NCBI RefSeq assembly: GCF_003001955.1
Contig: NZ_PVNH01000002.1
Coordinates: forward strand, 496,001-560,000
DNA from: Prauserella shujinwangii
GTDB lineage: Bacteria; Actinomycetota; Actinomycetes; Mycobacteriales; Pseudonocardiaceae
DNA length: 64,000 nt
Direction: 5' to 3'
Shown here: piece after piece, positions 8,635 through 17,132 of the stretch
Numbering within the stretch: the first letter of the stretch is position 1
How the letters are laid out: each line of letters starts with the position of its first letter
Notes under the pieces: generated by a model
What the model saw: only the letters and a program-made list of their open reading frames with translations
The model's database searches: none
What the model was told of the DNA's origin: nothing
Position numbers and translations under genes: made by a program

Positions 8635-9090
8635 CCTTAGTCCTTCTTCCCAATCCCCAGAAACTGTAGTCGTCACCTCAGGCGGGCAGCGGCGAGCGCG
8701 TGGATATCCGCATTAAATGTGATGCATCCAAGGTCACGTCATCCTCGCCCGAAATGATGAATCCTCAACGCGGATTTCAAGGCAACGACTCGATCAAGAG
8801 AGTCAGCTACCACGGCACCGGGTCAAGGTGGCCACACTCCAACATTCGAGTGGAGCCTTCCAATCGGCCCTCTTGACCAGGAGACTGGTAGCCGCGATGT
8901 AAGGCCCCCGCCTTCACAGTTGACGTGCTCATCTAACACGGAAGTAGCATCGATCAACGCAGTGGTTTGATTCTCGACTTTCTGTCGCACGTCATTACTC
9001 CTGACGCACTAGCGCTCGCAATGTGAACGGGCGTCCTCGCGGACATTCGATCGCGATAGTGAGCCGACGGCAACCGAGGGAGAAGTCTGC

Positions 9091-9273
9091 GTGACCGAGA
9101 TGGACATGCCTGACCATCCGGCCGCCTGGATGTGTCAGGTGGTCGACGTAGACAAGGCAAGGATGTGCGCCAAGCTCGCGCTAGTGCACAGGATCGAGGA
9201 TGGTGCGATACGAGACCACGGAGCCTGTCACGCCGCGTTACTTTGGCGAACGGTTCTCGGCATACTCGACTGA
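9091..9273 (+). CDS. Possible small hypothetical protein
   Basis: A 60-codon frame starting with GTG, with GAGGGAGAAG about 6-8 nt upstream as a fair Shine-Dalgarno sequence. The product has three cysteines and no membrane segment or recognisable domain. It lies in the AT-richer spacer, on the same strand as cassette 2. It may be a remnant or a chance frame. Confidence 0.25.
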   Translation: MTEMDMPDHPAAWMCQVVDVDKARMCAKLALVHRIEDGAIRDHGACHAALLWRTVLGILD

Positions 9274-9278
9274 CGCAA

Positions 9279-9467
9279 CTATTCAACTGCGGTCACCAGT
9301 TTGGATGCCTCTACACACAAAACGTGGTCCTTGATCTTGCGGGGAGGCTTGTGCGTAACCCATTTGCAGCATACGACGCTTCCATCATCCCGCGTTCTTT
9401 CGCCGTAGATACGCCATGCCCGACTCAGCAAGGCGACAGCTGCGATAGCGGCCCCTTGACCCATCAT
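9279..9467 (-). pseudogene. Possible decayed or small ORF in the spacer
   Basis: A 62-codon frame with a hydrophobic start (GAAIAAVALLSRAW), then a basic, Cys-containing segment (VVCCKWVTHKPPRKIKDH). The frame continues upstream of the ATG for about 29 more protein-like codons before a stop, with no usable start codon there. This suggests a truncated or decayed gene rather than an intact one. No family recognised. Confidence 0.25.
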
Positions 9468-9585
9468 AGACAGCCAGTTGACCCTCGTACTGAGGGGAGT
9501 TCCAGCACGACGATCCTGCGCAATAGAGGTCGCCGTGCGGATACCTTTGTGTAATCAGCAATGACGATCATGGAGATGTTCACAA

Positions 9586-9984
9586 ATGGCATTGAGGCGA
9601 AGAGCTGTTGTTTTGCTGGCGAGTTCAGCGATGGGCCTTTCAGCCGGTGTTGCCCTGGCCACCGCAGCACATGCCGACCCAGCTGGCTGCAGCAAGTCGG
9701 TGAGCTCGATCAGCACCAACAGCGCGGGACAGTTGCAGGGGCAGGCATACGGCAACTGCGAAACCCCGTCAGGGCAGGTGCTCGCTGGGGAGATCAAACA
9801 GGACCTCAGCTTCCGCCCCGATCCCGTTGTGACGAGCGGGTCGGATCCCGGACCCTACACGTTCGTCGTCGCGCTGCAATCCTGCGACGCGGGACCGCGG
9901 ACGAGTACCTACTACGTTCGGGGCTTCTTCAACGGGCACACCGACTACGCGGACTCAGGGCACCGGACGTTGACGGTATGTTAG
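9586..9984 (+). CDS. Small secreted four-cysteine protein, cassette 2
   Basis: 132 residues. ATG with GGAGATG about 9 nt upstream. A clear signal peptide: basic start, hydrophobic core VVLLASSAMGLSAGVALATA, and cleavage likely after AAHA (near 31). The mature part has four cysteines spaced C-x22-C-x41-C-x31-C, again ending on Cys. It shares with protein 8242-8634 the first spacing, a PDP motif, EI-K upstream of it, C-D at the third Cys and a YY pair. Four secreted Cys suggest two disulfides. It lies 43 nt before the cassette 2 ATPase. Function unknown. Confidence 0.75.
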   Translation: MALRRRAVVLLASSAMGLSAGVALATAAHADPAGCSKSVSSISTNSAGQLQGQAYGNCETPSGQVLAGEIKQDLSFRPDPVVTSGSDPGPYTFVVALQSCDAGPRTSTYYVRGFFNGHTDYADSGHRTLTVC

Positions 9985-10027
9985 CGTTCCCGAAGATCCG
10001 TCGGCGGTGAGAGGATCTGTGGAGCGT

Positions 10028-10786
10028 ATGCGGTTCGTCGTCGAGGGCTCCGCCATAGGTCAGCGCTATCGCAACCATTGGGTGTTCCGCGAGCTGAACG
10101 TTTCGATCTCCAATGGGGTGACGGTACTCCTGGGGCCGAACGGGGCCGGAAAGACGACCCTGCTGGACACGGTCGTGACTCGCCGCCGTCCCGCAGGCGG
10201 GTCGTTGAAGGTCCTCGGGCTGGACGCGACCCGCCTGCGGGACGTCTCCCGGATTCGGCAACGGACCGGCTATCTTCCCCAGCAGTTCGGCTACCCCGGC
10301 GGTTTCACCGCATTCGAGTTCGTGCGGTACGTCGCCTGGTTGAAGAAGGTGCCAGGTGCCCGGATCCGCGAGGCGGCGCGGGGCGCCTTGGCCAGGGTCG
10401 AGCTGACCGAGCAGGCCGACAAGCCGATGAAGAAGTTGTCGGGGGGAATGCTGCGCCGGGCCGGAATCGCGCAGGCAATCGTCCACCAACCGGCACTGGT
10501 TGTCCTCGATGAGCCGTCGGTCGGTCTGGACCCGGGACAACGGATGCGGTTCCGCCGGACGCTGCAGGACCTGGCCACCGAGGCCGCAGTCGTCGTCAGC
10601 ACCCATCTGGTCGACGACGCACGTGTCATCGCCGACGAGATCGTCGTTCTCGACGCGGGCCGGATTCGCTTCCGCGGCACCGCACAAGAGCTGGAAAGCC
10701 GCGCCACCGCGGACGCCGCGGGGGACACCTTGCTCGAACGGGGGTACAGCACTGTGCTGGCCGAAGCGGGGACGGGGCCAGATTGA
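10028..10786 (+). CDS. ABC transporter ATP-binding protein, cassette 2
   Basis: 252 residues from the ATG at 10028; an in-frame GTG at 10007 is the alternative. Walker A LGPNGAGKTTLL, Q-loop region in TGYLPQQFG, signature KLSGGMLRR, Walker B LVVLDEPSVGLDP and switch STHLVDD are all present. It is the counterpart of 7447-8205 by length, order and C-terminal LERGY motif, but clearly diverged, so the duplication is old or the two cassettes arrived separately. It overlaps the next gene by 4 nt at a TTG start. Confidence 0.9.
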   Translation: MRFVVEGSAIGQRYRNHWVFRELNVSISNGVTVLLGPNGAGKTTLLDTVVTRRRPAGGSLKVLGLDATRLRDVSRIRQRTGYLPQQFGYPGGFTAFEFVRYVAWLKKVPGARIREAARGALARVELTEQADKPMKKLSGGMLRRAGIAQAIVHQPALVVLDEPSVGLDPGQRMRFRRTLQDLATEAAVVVSTHLVDDARVIADEIVVLDAGRIRFRGTAQELESRATADAAGDTLLERGYSTVLAEAGTGPD

Positions 10787-12102
10787 CCGGACTACGAGTC
10801 GAGCTCCGGCACAGCCCCGCCTTGCCTGCTTTGCCCCTGCTGCTCTTGCTCCACGGGTTCGCGGCGTTCGACAACCTCACTCCCGGGGTCGCGGACTGGA
10901 ACAACGCCGTGGCGTCCCTCCACATCGGAGTGCTGCTGTCCGGTCCTCTCGTGGCCGGAATCGGAGCCTTCACCGCCACCCGTGAGCGGCGCCGCAAGCT
11001 GGAGTATCTGCGCGTTCTCTCCGCCCGGCACCCCGCGGCCGGTCCCGCGGCAGAACTGACAGCCGTGGTGCTCTGGGCACTGGTGGGGTACGCGATCGTG
11101 ACCGCCGCTGTACTGGTGACCACGGCGTCGAACTCCGGATGGGGAAGTCCCCACCTGCTGTGGTTGGCGACCGGGGCCGGCGGTCTCGCTCTGCACGCGG
11201 TGCTCGGCTACCTGGTTGGCCGCCTGTGGCCGCGCGTGTGGGTGGCGCCGGCGATCGCAGTGCTCACCTACCTGCTGGCCACGGCGATCCAGGGACAGCC
11301 GAATGCGGGGTACTACTTCCTGTCGACTGTCACCACCCGCCCGGCCGACGCGTTTCACACCCTGAACTCGGCGCTGTTCGCCGGTCAGCTCGCGTGGTAC
11401 GTCGGCCTCGCCGCCAGCCTGGTCCTGCTCTGGGCGGCTGGCCTCACGGCGCGAGGCCGCGGTCACCTGCTCGCCGCCAGCGGTCTCGCCGTGGCGGTGA
11501 CGGCGACCGGAGCGAGCAGCGTCTACGGGAGCGAAACCCGGGCGCTCATCGACAAGCGAACCCCCGTAGAGTACCGCTGCACACCAGCACAGCCGACCGT
11601 CTGCGTGCATCCGGTGTTCCGGCCAGGGTTGCCGGAGTTGGCCGCGGCCTTCGCTCGGCTGGACCGACGGACGCGAGGTACGCCGCTGGAGTTCGACCGG
11701 GTCGAGCAACGCCCCTATCGCCTGCTGTCCCGCTTCCCGTCCGAGGCGCGGGTGTTCGCCGTCGATGACCTGGGCGCGGGATACGTCACCCGAGCCTTGA
11801 CCAGCTACGTGAGTCACCAACTGGACTCCCGGAGTCCCCGCTGCCAGTCACCACCGCCTGGCGGCGACAACGAGCAAGCCGCCAAACGAGACTGGCTGAC
11901 GAGCGTCCAGCTCAACCAGGTGGTGGTCTCCTGGCTGACCGAGACCCGCACCGGCGCCCTGGGAATCCCCGCTGTCGCCCGCAGCGCCGACTGGTTCGGC
12001 ACCCTCTCGGAGTCCGAGAAGCGAACCTGGCTGGCCGAGCACTTCCAGCGGTTCGCCACCTGCCAGTTGGACCCCGCCGACTTCCGCGGGCGAACCGCGT
12101 GA
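10783..12102 (+). CDS. ABC-system membrane protein with four-Cys outer domain, cassette 2
   Basis: 439 residues starting at a TTG that overlaps the ATPase stop (TTGA). About seven hydrophobic segments up to residue ~245 precede an outer domain with four cysteines in YRCTPAQPTVCVHP, SPRCQSP and FATCQLD. The order, near-identical first Cys pair and the WL-rich tail (VVSWLTE ... TWLAEHF) match 6161-7450. The outer domain is the natural candidate to contact the cognate secreted four-Cys protein, but that is inference. It overlaps the following gene by 4 nt (GTGA). Confidence 0.75.
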   Translation: MTGLRVELRHSPALPALPLLLLLHGFAAFDNLTPGVADWNNAVASLHIGVLLSGPLVAGIGAFTATRERRRKLEYLRVLSARHPAAGPAAELTAVVLWALVGYAIVTAAVLVTTASNSGWGSPHLLWLATGAGGLALHAVLGYLVGRLWPRVWVAPAIAVLTYLLATAIQGQPNAGYYFLSTVTTRPADAFHTLNSALFAGQLAWYVGLAASLVLLWAAGLTARGRGHLLAASGLAVAVTATGASSVYGSETRALIDKRTPVEYRCTPAQPTVCVHPVFRPGLPELAAAFARLDRRTRGTPLEFDRVEQRPYRLLSRFPSEARVFAVDDLGAGYVTRALTSYVSHQLDSRSPRCQSPPPGGDNEQAAKRDWLTSVQLNQVVVSWLTETRTGALGIPAVARSADWFGTLSESEKRTWLAEHFQRFATCQLDPADFRGRTA

Positions 12103-12701
12103 GCGGCCTCATCCTCTACGCCCGCAGCCGGCGGCTGGCCACCACCGTGGGCGCCATCGTGGCGGCCGTCGTGCTCGGCGCGACGATCGGCCCGGCACAG
12201 CATCAGCTCAACACAGCGTCGGAAAGCTCGATCCCCTGGCTGATGCTGCTTCCGCTGGTCCTCGCCGCCGCGATCGGCCTCTCGATCCGATCGTCCATGC
12301 ACGACCTCGACGCCACCTCGGCCCGCGCGCTGGCCTGCTGGCGCCTGGGTCAGATCGTCGCGCTGGCCGTGCTCTCCGCCGCCGGTCTCGTCCTGATCAC
12401 CGCGGACCTGACCGGCCCCTTCGGCAGCACGGCGGCCCTGCGCAACCTGGCCGGCTTCCTCGGCGTCACGCTCCTCACCGGACGCCTCATCGCCGGACGG
12501 CTGGCGTGGCTGCTGCCCTCCGCATGGGCATTCACCGCACTCACCCTCGGCGACCCCGCCCACACCGGCCTACCCTGGGACTGGCCCGTACGCCACGGCG
12601 ACGACGTGCCAGCAGCACTTACCGCGCTCGCCCTCGCCGCGCTAGGGCTCCTGGCCGGAGCGACCGGAACCCGGGAACCACGCGACGAACACCGCTCGTG
12701 A
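12099..12701 (+). CDS. Small polytopic membrane protein of mirrored cassette 2
   Basis: 200 residues starting at GTG overlapping the previous stop. About six membrane segments. Its N-terminus and the second span resemble 5544-6161, and it has the same position as last gene of a four-gene cassette. The C-terminus is a short charged tail (TREPRDEHRS) whose last Ser codon and stop come from the family A palindrome. Probably a membrane subunit of the cassette 2 ABC complex. Confidence 0.75.
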   Translation: MSGLILYARSRRLATTVGAIVAAVVLGATIGPAQHQLNTASESSIPWLMLLPLVLAAAIGLSIRSSMHDLDATSARALACWRLGQIVALAVLSAAGLVLITADLTGPFGSTAALRNLAGFLGVTLLTGRLIAGRLAWLLPSAWAFTALTLGDPAHTGLPWDWPVRHGDDVPAALTALALAALGLLAGATGTREPRDEHRS

Positions 12702-12740
12702 GTGGGAAACGTCGTGAAAACAACGTTTCGCGCTCACGAG
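12695..12740. repeat. 46-bp palindrome family A, copy 2
   Basis: Arms CTCGTGAG (12695-12702) and CTCACGAG (12733-12740); 43 of 46 positions match copy 1. It provides TCG TGA to both convergent genes, the cassette 2 membrane protein and the dehydroshikimate dehydratase. Copies 1 and 2 frame the mirrored cassettes exactly. Confidence 0.85.
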
Positions 12741-14590
12741 GGGTGGCGGCGGGCCTCGCGGTGGGCGGCCATCCGGACCGGGGCGTTCGCGGCGCCGTAT
12801 CCGGCGTACCCGCCGATCCGCTGCACGACCTCGAAGAACACCCGCGAGCCGAGCACCTCCGTGTGGAAATGGAAGAACTCGCCGTCGGCGTCCCGGTCGT
12901 AGAGCACGCGGCACTCGCGCAGCCGGGCCAGCAGCGTGGGGTCGAGGTCCAGCCGCGCTTCGAGATCGTCGTAGTAGTTGTCCGGAATGGACAGCAGTGG
13001 TGCGCCGCGGTCCCGCATCACGCGTGCGCTGGTGAAGATGTCCGTGCTGGCGAAGGCGATGTGCTGGGGATCGGGAACGCCGGGCGCCCACTCTCCCCTG
13101 CGCAGCACCGTGCCGTGCAGTGCGATCCGGACCCGCCCGTGCGGGTCGCTCACCACCCGGTTGCGGACGAGTCCGAACGGGGCCGCGAACTCGCTGTCGT
13201 GCCTTGGGTCGAGGCCGAGCACCGCCCGGTAGAACAGGGTGGCCTCGTCGAAGTGGTCGAACGGCTGCGCCAGTGCGACGTGGTCGACGCCGGTGAGCGC
13301 GGTGCCGGTGTCGGGCGCGCTGCCGGTGAGGATGAAGTCGGCCCACCACCCGGCGCGGTCCGCGCCGGTGCGGCAGAAGAACACCGCGGTCCCGTCCGGC
13401 GCCGCGACGGCGTTCAGGTCCGCCTCGGCGGGCCCCCTGGTGCGCGGCACCGGCGGCGCGAGCAGTGCCTCCGCCCGCCGGGCCGAGGTCACCGGATCCG
13501 GCGTCTCCACCGCGAGCGCGCTCACCGCCGTGGCCGTGGCGTCACCGGAGTTGAGCAGCACCCTGGCCTGTCCCTGCTGCCAGAGCTGAACGGGCTTCGA
13601 CCGGTGCTGGCCGACGTGGGCGAAACCCATGGCGGCCAGCGCGCGAGCCACTTCGGTACCCGATTCGCCGTCCACCGCGAGCTCGGTGAACGCGTAGCCG
13701 GTCGGTTCCGGGGCGGGCGGCGGAGCCGCCAGCTCGATCCGTTCCCGTGCCCGCGGGCTCCGCCGCCCGACCGCCTCCTCCAGCGCGACGAGCGAGCGCA
13801 TCGCGTCCACCGCCGCACGGCGCGGCTCGGACTGCCGGAACACGTCGTTGAACACCTCGAGCGACAGCGGTCCCCGGTATCCGGCGGCCAGCACGTGCCC
13901 GGTGAACGTGACGAGGTCGAACGCGCCCTGACCGGGGAAGAGGCGGTGGTGCCTGCTCCACTGCAGCACGTCCATGTGCAGCCTCGGCGCGTCGGCGAGC
14001 TGCAGGAAGAACAGCTTGTCGCCGTCGATGCCGGAAATCCCGGACATGCTGGTCACGCCCGAGCCGTCACCCGCGCGCGACAGCACGTGGAAGCTGTCCA
14101 GGCACAGCCCGAGCGCCGGGTGGTCGCCGCGCCGCACGATGTCCCACGCGTGCTCCCACGTGTCGACATGTCGACCCCAGGCCAGCGCCTCGTAGGCGAC
14201 ACGCAGGCCGCGCCGCTCCGCGCGTTCCGCCAGCGCGCGCAGTTGCGCGGCCGCGAGCTCGTCGTCGTCGACCGCGTCGGCCGACACCGAGGAGCAGACG
14301 AGGATCGTGTCGGTGCCCAGCCGCTCCATCAGGTCGAACTTGTGCTCGGCCCGCCTGAGGTTGCGCCGCAGCTGGTCGGGGCCGACCGCTTCGAAGTCGC
14401 GGAACGGCTGGTAGAGATCGAGGGAAAGGCCGAGCTCCGCGCAGCGCTCGCGCACGCGTTCCGGTGACCACGGCGAGGCGATGAGATCGTTCTCGAAGAT
14501 CTCGACACCCGCGAAGCCCGCGGCCGCCGCCGCGTCGAGCTTGTCCGCCAGCGTGCCGGAAAGGCACACCGTCGCGATCGTCCTGCGCAT
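12734..14590 (-). CDS. qsuB: 3-dehydroshikimate dehydratase, QsuB-type two-domain
   Basis: 618 residues. An N-terminal sugar-isomerase/AP-endonuclease-2 TIM barrel (1-280) has EALAWGRHVDTWEHAW, GLCLDSFHVLSR and LEVFND carrying metal-ligand-like E, D and H. A C-terminal VOC/4-hydroxyphenylpyruvate dioxygenase-like half (about 300-600) has VDHVALAQP, QHIAFAS and FFEVVQR. This fusion is typical of QsuB-type enzymes, which convert 3-dehydroshikimate to protocatechuate using the barrel domain. It is the last gene of the seven-gene minus-strand operon, 22 nt after the oxidoreductase. With the adjacent dehydroquinase it completes a route from quinate/shikimate intermediates into ring cleavage. No protocatechuate dioxygenase is in view. 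Confidence 0.88.
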   Translation of the reverse strand: MRRTIATVCLSGTLADKLDAAAAAGFAGVEIFENDLIASPWSPERVRERCAELGLSLDLYQPFRDFEAVGPDQLRRNLRRAEHKFDLMERLGTDTILVCSSVSADAVDDDELAAAQLRALAERAERRGLRVAYEALAWGRHVDTWEHAWDIVRRGDHPALGLCLDSFHVLSRAGDGSGVTSMSGISGIDGDKLFFLQLADAPRLHMDVLQWSRHHRLFPGQGAFDLVTFTGHVLAAGYRGPLSLEVFNDVFRQSEPRRAAVDAMRSLVALEEAVGRRSPRARERIELAAPPPAPEPTGYAFTELAVDGESGTEVARALAAMGFAHVGQHRSKPVQLWQQGQARVLLNSGDATATAVSALAVETPDPVTSARRAEALLAPPVPRTRGPAEADLNAVAAPDGTAVFFCRTGADRAGWWADFILTGSAPDTGTALTGVDHVALAQPFDHFDEATLFYRAVLGLDPRHDSEFAAPFGLVRNRVVSDPHGRVRIALHGTVLRRGEWAPGVPDPQHIAFASTDIFTSARVMRDRGAPLLSIPDNYYDDLEARLDLDPTLLARLRECRVLYDRDADGEFFHFHTEVLGSRVFFEVVQRIGGYAGYGAANAPVRMAAHREARRHPS

Positions 14591-14612
14591 CCGTACTCCT
14601 TCCTCGTCCGGC

Positions 14613-15644
14613 TCAGCCGACGGCCACCGGCACGCCGGTCCGCGCCGCCTCCGCGACCGCCTCCGTCACGCGCAGGCTCCGCAGCCCCTCCCGGCCGTCG
14701 ACCAGCGGTGCGACCTCGCCGCGGACGACCGCCACGAAGTGCTCCAGCTGCCGCGCCAGCGGATCCCGCCGGTCCACCGCCACGACCGAGGTGCGAAACG
14801 GCTCCCACCACGACGGTGTGCCCGCGAACACCCGCAGCCGCATGGTCGGCACGGCCAGCGATCCTTCCGTGCCCGCGAGCACGTAGCAGTCCTCGTCGGC
14901 GTAGTGCGGGTACCCGGGGTTCTCCCGCGACGTCTGTTCCCAGCTCCGCGCCGAGGCGGCGGTGTCCGAGAGCAGGAAGGTGCCCAGCGCACCGCCCGCG
15001 AACCGCAGGGCGATCGCGGCCGTGTCCTCCACCGGGAAGCCGCGGACCTCGCTCGACGCGACCGCCTGCACCCCCACGATGTCGCCGCACAGCGCACGCA
15101 GGCTGTCGATCTCGTGGATCAGGTTGATGAGGATCGGCCCGCCACCGGCCTCCCGGCGCCACGGCGCGGCCGTGAAGTAGTCGTCCGGCTTGCGGAACAG
15201 TGCGCAGCCCTGCACCGCCACCAGCCTGCCGAGGACGCCGTCGCGCACGATGTCGCCCGCCGCCGCGAGCAGCGGGCTGTGCCTGCGGTGATGGCCGACC
15301 AGCAGCGGCACGCCCGCGGACTCGGCCGCCAGGACCATCGGCTCGGCCTCGGCGACCGAGTCCGCGACCGGCTTCTCCACCAGCACCGGCACGCCCGCCT
15401 CGACGCACCGCAGCCCGTGCTCGGCGTGGAGCCGGTTCGGCGAGGCGACGATGACGCCGTCGGGGCGGAGCCCGGCGAGCACATCGCCGAGCTCCGCGTG
15501 CCCCGGCACTCCCACGGCCGCCCGCGCCGCCGGATCGAGGTCCACAACGGACACGAGTTCGCAACCGCGATGCGCGCGCACCAGCTCGACGTGCCTGCGC
15601 CCGATGAGCCCCGCGCCCACCACCGCGATCCGCACCCGGCTCAC
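14613..15644 (-). CDS. Gfo/Idh/MocA-family NAD(P)-dependent oxidoreductase
   Basis: 343 residues starting at GTG overlapping the dehydroquinase stop (GTGA). The N-terminal Rossmann fold begins [15 protein letters not shown]. The family signature is LVEKPVADS (about 97), and the C-terminal fold has [17 protein letters not shown] with the catalytic His region near 175. The family oxidises inositols, sugars and related polyols. In this operon a quinate or shikimate-like cyclitol carboxylate is a reasonable substrate, but that is context only. The frame stays open upstream inside the dehydroquinase gene, which I take as a shadow. Confidence 0.85.
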   Translation of the reverse strand: MSRVRIAVVGAGLIGRRHVELVRAHRGCELVSVVDLDPAARAAVGVPGHAELGDVLAGLRPDGVIVASPNRLHAEHGLRCVEAGVPVLVEKPVADSVAEAEPMVLAAESAGVPLLVGHHRRHSPLLAAAGDIVRDGVLGRLVAVQGCALFRKPDDYFTAAPWRREAGGGPILINLIHEIDSLRALCGDIVGVQAVASSEVRGFPVEDTAAIALRFAGGALGTFLLSDTAASARSWEQTSRENPGYPHYADEDCYVLAGTEGSLAVPTMRLRVFAGTPSWWEPFRTSVVAVDRRDPLARQLEHFVAVVRGEVAPLVDGREGLRSLRVTEAVAEAARTGVPVAVG

Positions 15645-16075
15645 GAGCCGCCCCGCATCGCCAGCCAGCGCAGCGCCAGCGCGTACCCTTCGACCCCGCA
15701 GCCGACGATCGAGGCCGTCGCGACCGGGGAGACGAAGGAGTGCACCCGGAACGGCTCCCGCGCGTGCACGTTGGTGAGGTGCACCTCGACGAGCGGGGCG
15801 GTGAGCATCGCGCACGCGTCCCGCAGTGCCACCGACGTGTGCGTCCACGCCGCCGGGTTCAGCACCACCGCGGCGCCGTCGTCGGCCGCCCCGTGCAGCC
15901 AGCGCAGGAGCTCGTGCTCGGCGTCGGTCTGCCGCACGTCCACGGCGAGACCGAGCTCCTCGCCCAGCGCCCGGCACGAGCCGGCCAGCTCGGCGTGGGT
16001 GGTGCTGCCGTACCTGGCCGGCTCCCTGCGCCCCAGCCTGCCGAGGTTGGGGCCGTTGAGCACGTGGACCCGCAC
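15641..16075 (-). CDS. aroQ: Type II 3-dehydroquinate dehydratase
   Basis: 144 residues, the usual length for type II dehydroquinase. It begins at GTG ([15 protein letters not shown]). Conserved features: [14 protein letters not shown] with the catalytic Arg/Tyr pair, [24 protein letters not shown], and [14 protein letters not shown] with the active-site His. It interconverts 3-dehydroquinate and 3-dehydroshikimate. Its place beside QsuB and a TRAP importer argues for a catabolic role rather than the biosynthetic shikimate pathway. It lies 7 nt after dctP and overlaps the downstream gene. Confidence 0.93.
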   Translation of the reverse strand: MRVHVLNGPNLGRLGRREPARYGSTTHAELAGSCRALGEELGLAVDVRQTDAEHELLRWLHGAADDGAAVVLNPAAWTHTSVALRDACAMLTAPLVEVHLTNVHAREPFRVHSFVSPVATASIVGCGVEGYALALRWLAMRGGS

Positions 16076-16082
16076 CGCGCTC

Positions 16083-17102
16083 TCACCCGGCCGAGCCGCG
16101 CACGCTGCGGTACAGCTCGAGCTGCTCACCGGAGAGCGTGCGCTTGAAGTAGTCCTCGGCGCGCTGGGCGAACGCCTGCCGGTCGACGTCCTCGACGACC
16201 GTCATCGTCCCGTTCCGCCGCCACTCGTCGAGGATCTTCCGTTCCTCGTCCTCGATGCACTGCCGGTTCTGGGCACGGGTCTCGTGCACGGCCTGCCGCA
16301 GGGCGTCCTGCTGCTCGCCGGAGAGCTGGCGCCAGCTGTCCTCGTTGATCACGATCAGCTGCGAACCGGTCTGGTGCCCGGAGAGGCTGACGTGGCTCTG
16401 CACCTCGTCGAAGCTCTTCTCCGCGATGGTCGGGACCGGATTCTCCTGGCCGTCGATGATGCCCTGTTGCAGGGCGAGGTAGACCTCCTCGAACGCGACC
16501 GCCGTGGCGCTGGCGCCGACCGCCTTGGCGTTCTCCAGATAGATCGGCGAGTCGGGGTACCGCATCCGCAGGCCTTCGAGGTCGGCGGGCTTGCGGATGG
16601 CCTTGTTGGCGGTGAAGTGGCGCATGCCGAAGAACCAGACGTCGAGGATGCGCGCGCCGGTCTCCTTGGCGAACTCGTTCCGCAGCCGCTCGGCCGCGTC
16701 GCTGTCGAAGAACTCGAACAGCTGGTCGGGACCGTCGAAGGCGTAGGCCATGTCGAGCACGCCGATCGGGGCGTAGCTCGACGCGAGCGCCGAGGAGCCC
16801 TGCACGTCCATGTCGACGTCACCGGCCATGAGCGAGGTGAACCGCTCGGTGTCGCCGCCGAGCTGGCTGTTCGGGAAGGTCTCGATCTCCACGCCCAGGT
16901 CCTGCCCGTTGATCGTGTCGGCCACGGCCTGGATGCCGCACCGGGTGTGCGGGTGCCCGGTCGTGTAGCTGTTGGCGAACGAGAGCGTGACCGTGCCGTC
17001 TCCCCCGCCGTCGTCGTTGCCGCCCATCGCGGTGCAGCCCGCGGCGAGCAGCGCGGCCGCGGGCACCAGCGCGAGCATCCGGTACGTCTTCGGTGTGGGC
17101 AT
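16083..17102 (-). CDS. dctP: TRAP transporter substrate-binding lipoprotein (DctP family)
   Basis: 339 residues with a lipoprotein signal (LLAAGC, lipid Cys near 23). The DctP fold shows [16 protein letters not shown] at the start, the family Arg in [22 protein letters not shown], and [13 protein letters not shown]. These proteins capture organic acids for the membrane subunits. With the neighbouring dehydroquinase and QsuB, a carboxylate such as quinate or shikimate is likely. It follows dctM by 30 bp in the same operon. Confidence 0.93.
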   Translation of the reverse strand: MPTPKTYRMLALVPAAALLAAGCTAMGGNDDGGGDGTVTLSFANSYTTGHPHTRCGIQAVADTINGQDLGVEIETFPNSQLGGDTERFTSLMAGDVDMDVQGSSALASSYAPIGVLDMAYAFDGPDQLFEFFDSDAAERLRNEFAKETGARILDVWFFGMRHFTANKAIRKPADLEGLRMRYPDSPIYLENAKAVGASATAVAFEEVYLALQQGIIDGQENPVPTIAEKSFDEVQSHVSLSGHQTGSQLIVINEDSWRQLSGEQQDALRQAVHETRAQNRQCIEDEERKILDEWRRNGTMTVVEDVDRQAFAQRAEDYFKRTLSGEQLELYRSVRGSAG

Positions 17103-17132
17103 CGTTGCCTCCTCGAAGGGTTGTGGTTGGGT

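Larger units (their letters stand above)
8635..9585. other. AT-richer spacer between mirrored cassettes
   Basis: About 950 bp separating the divergent secreted-protein genes. GC content falls to roughly half, far below the flanks. It must hold the promoters for both cassettes, but I cannot assign convincing -35/-10 pairs. Two weak short reading frames (9091-9273 and 9279-9467) are listed separately. No transposase remnant, tRNA or long inverted repeat was recognised. The composition suggests foreign or decayed DNA. Confidence 0.6.

Noticed and set aside
8954-9286. 110-codon minus-strand frame in the spacer
   Set aside because: Composition (Arg/Ser/Pro-rich, no hydrophobic core) is not protein-like and there is no ribosome site.
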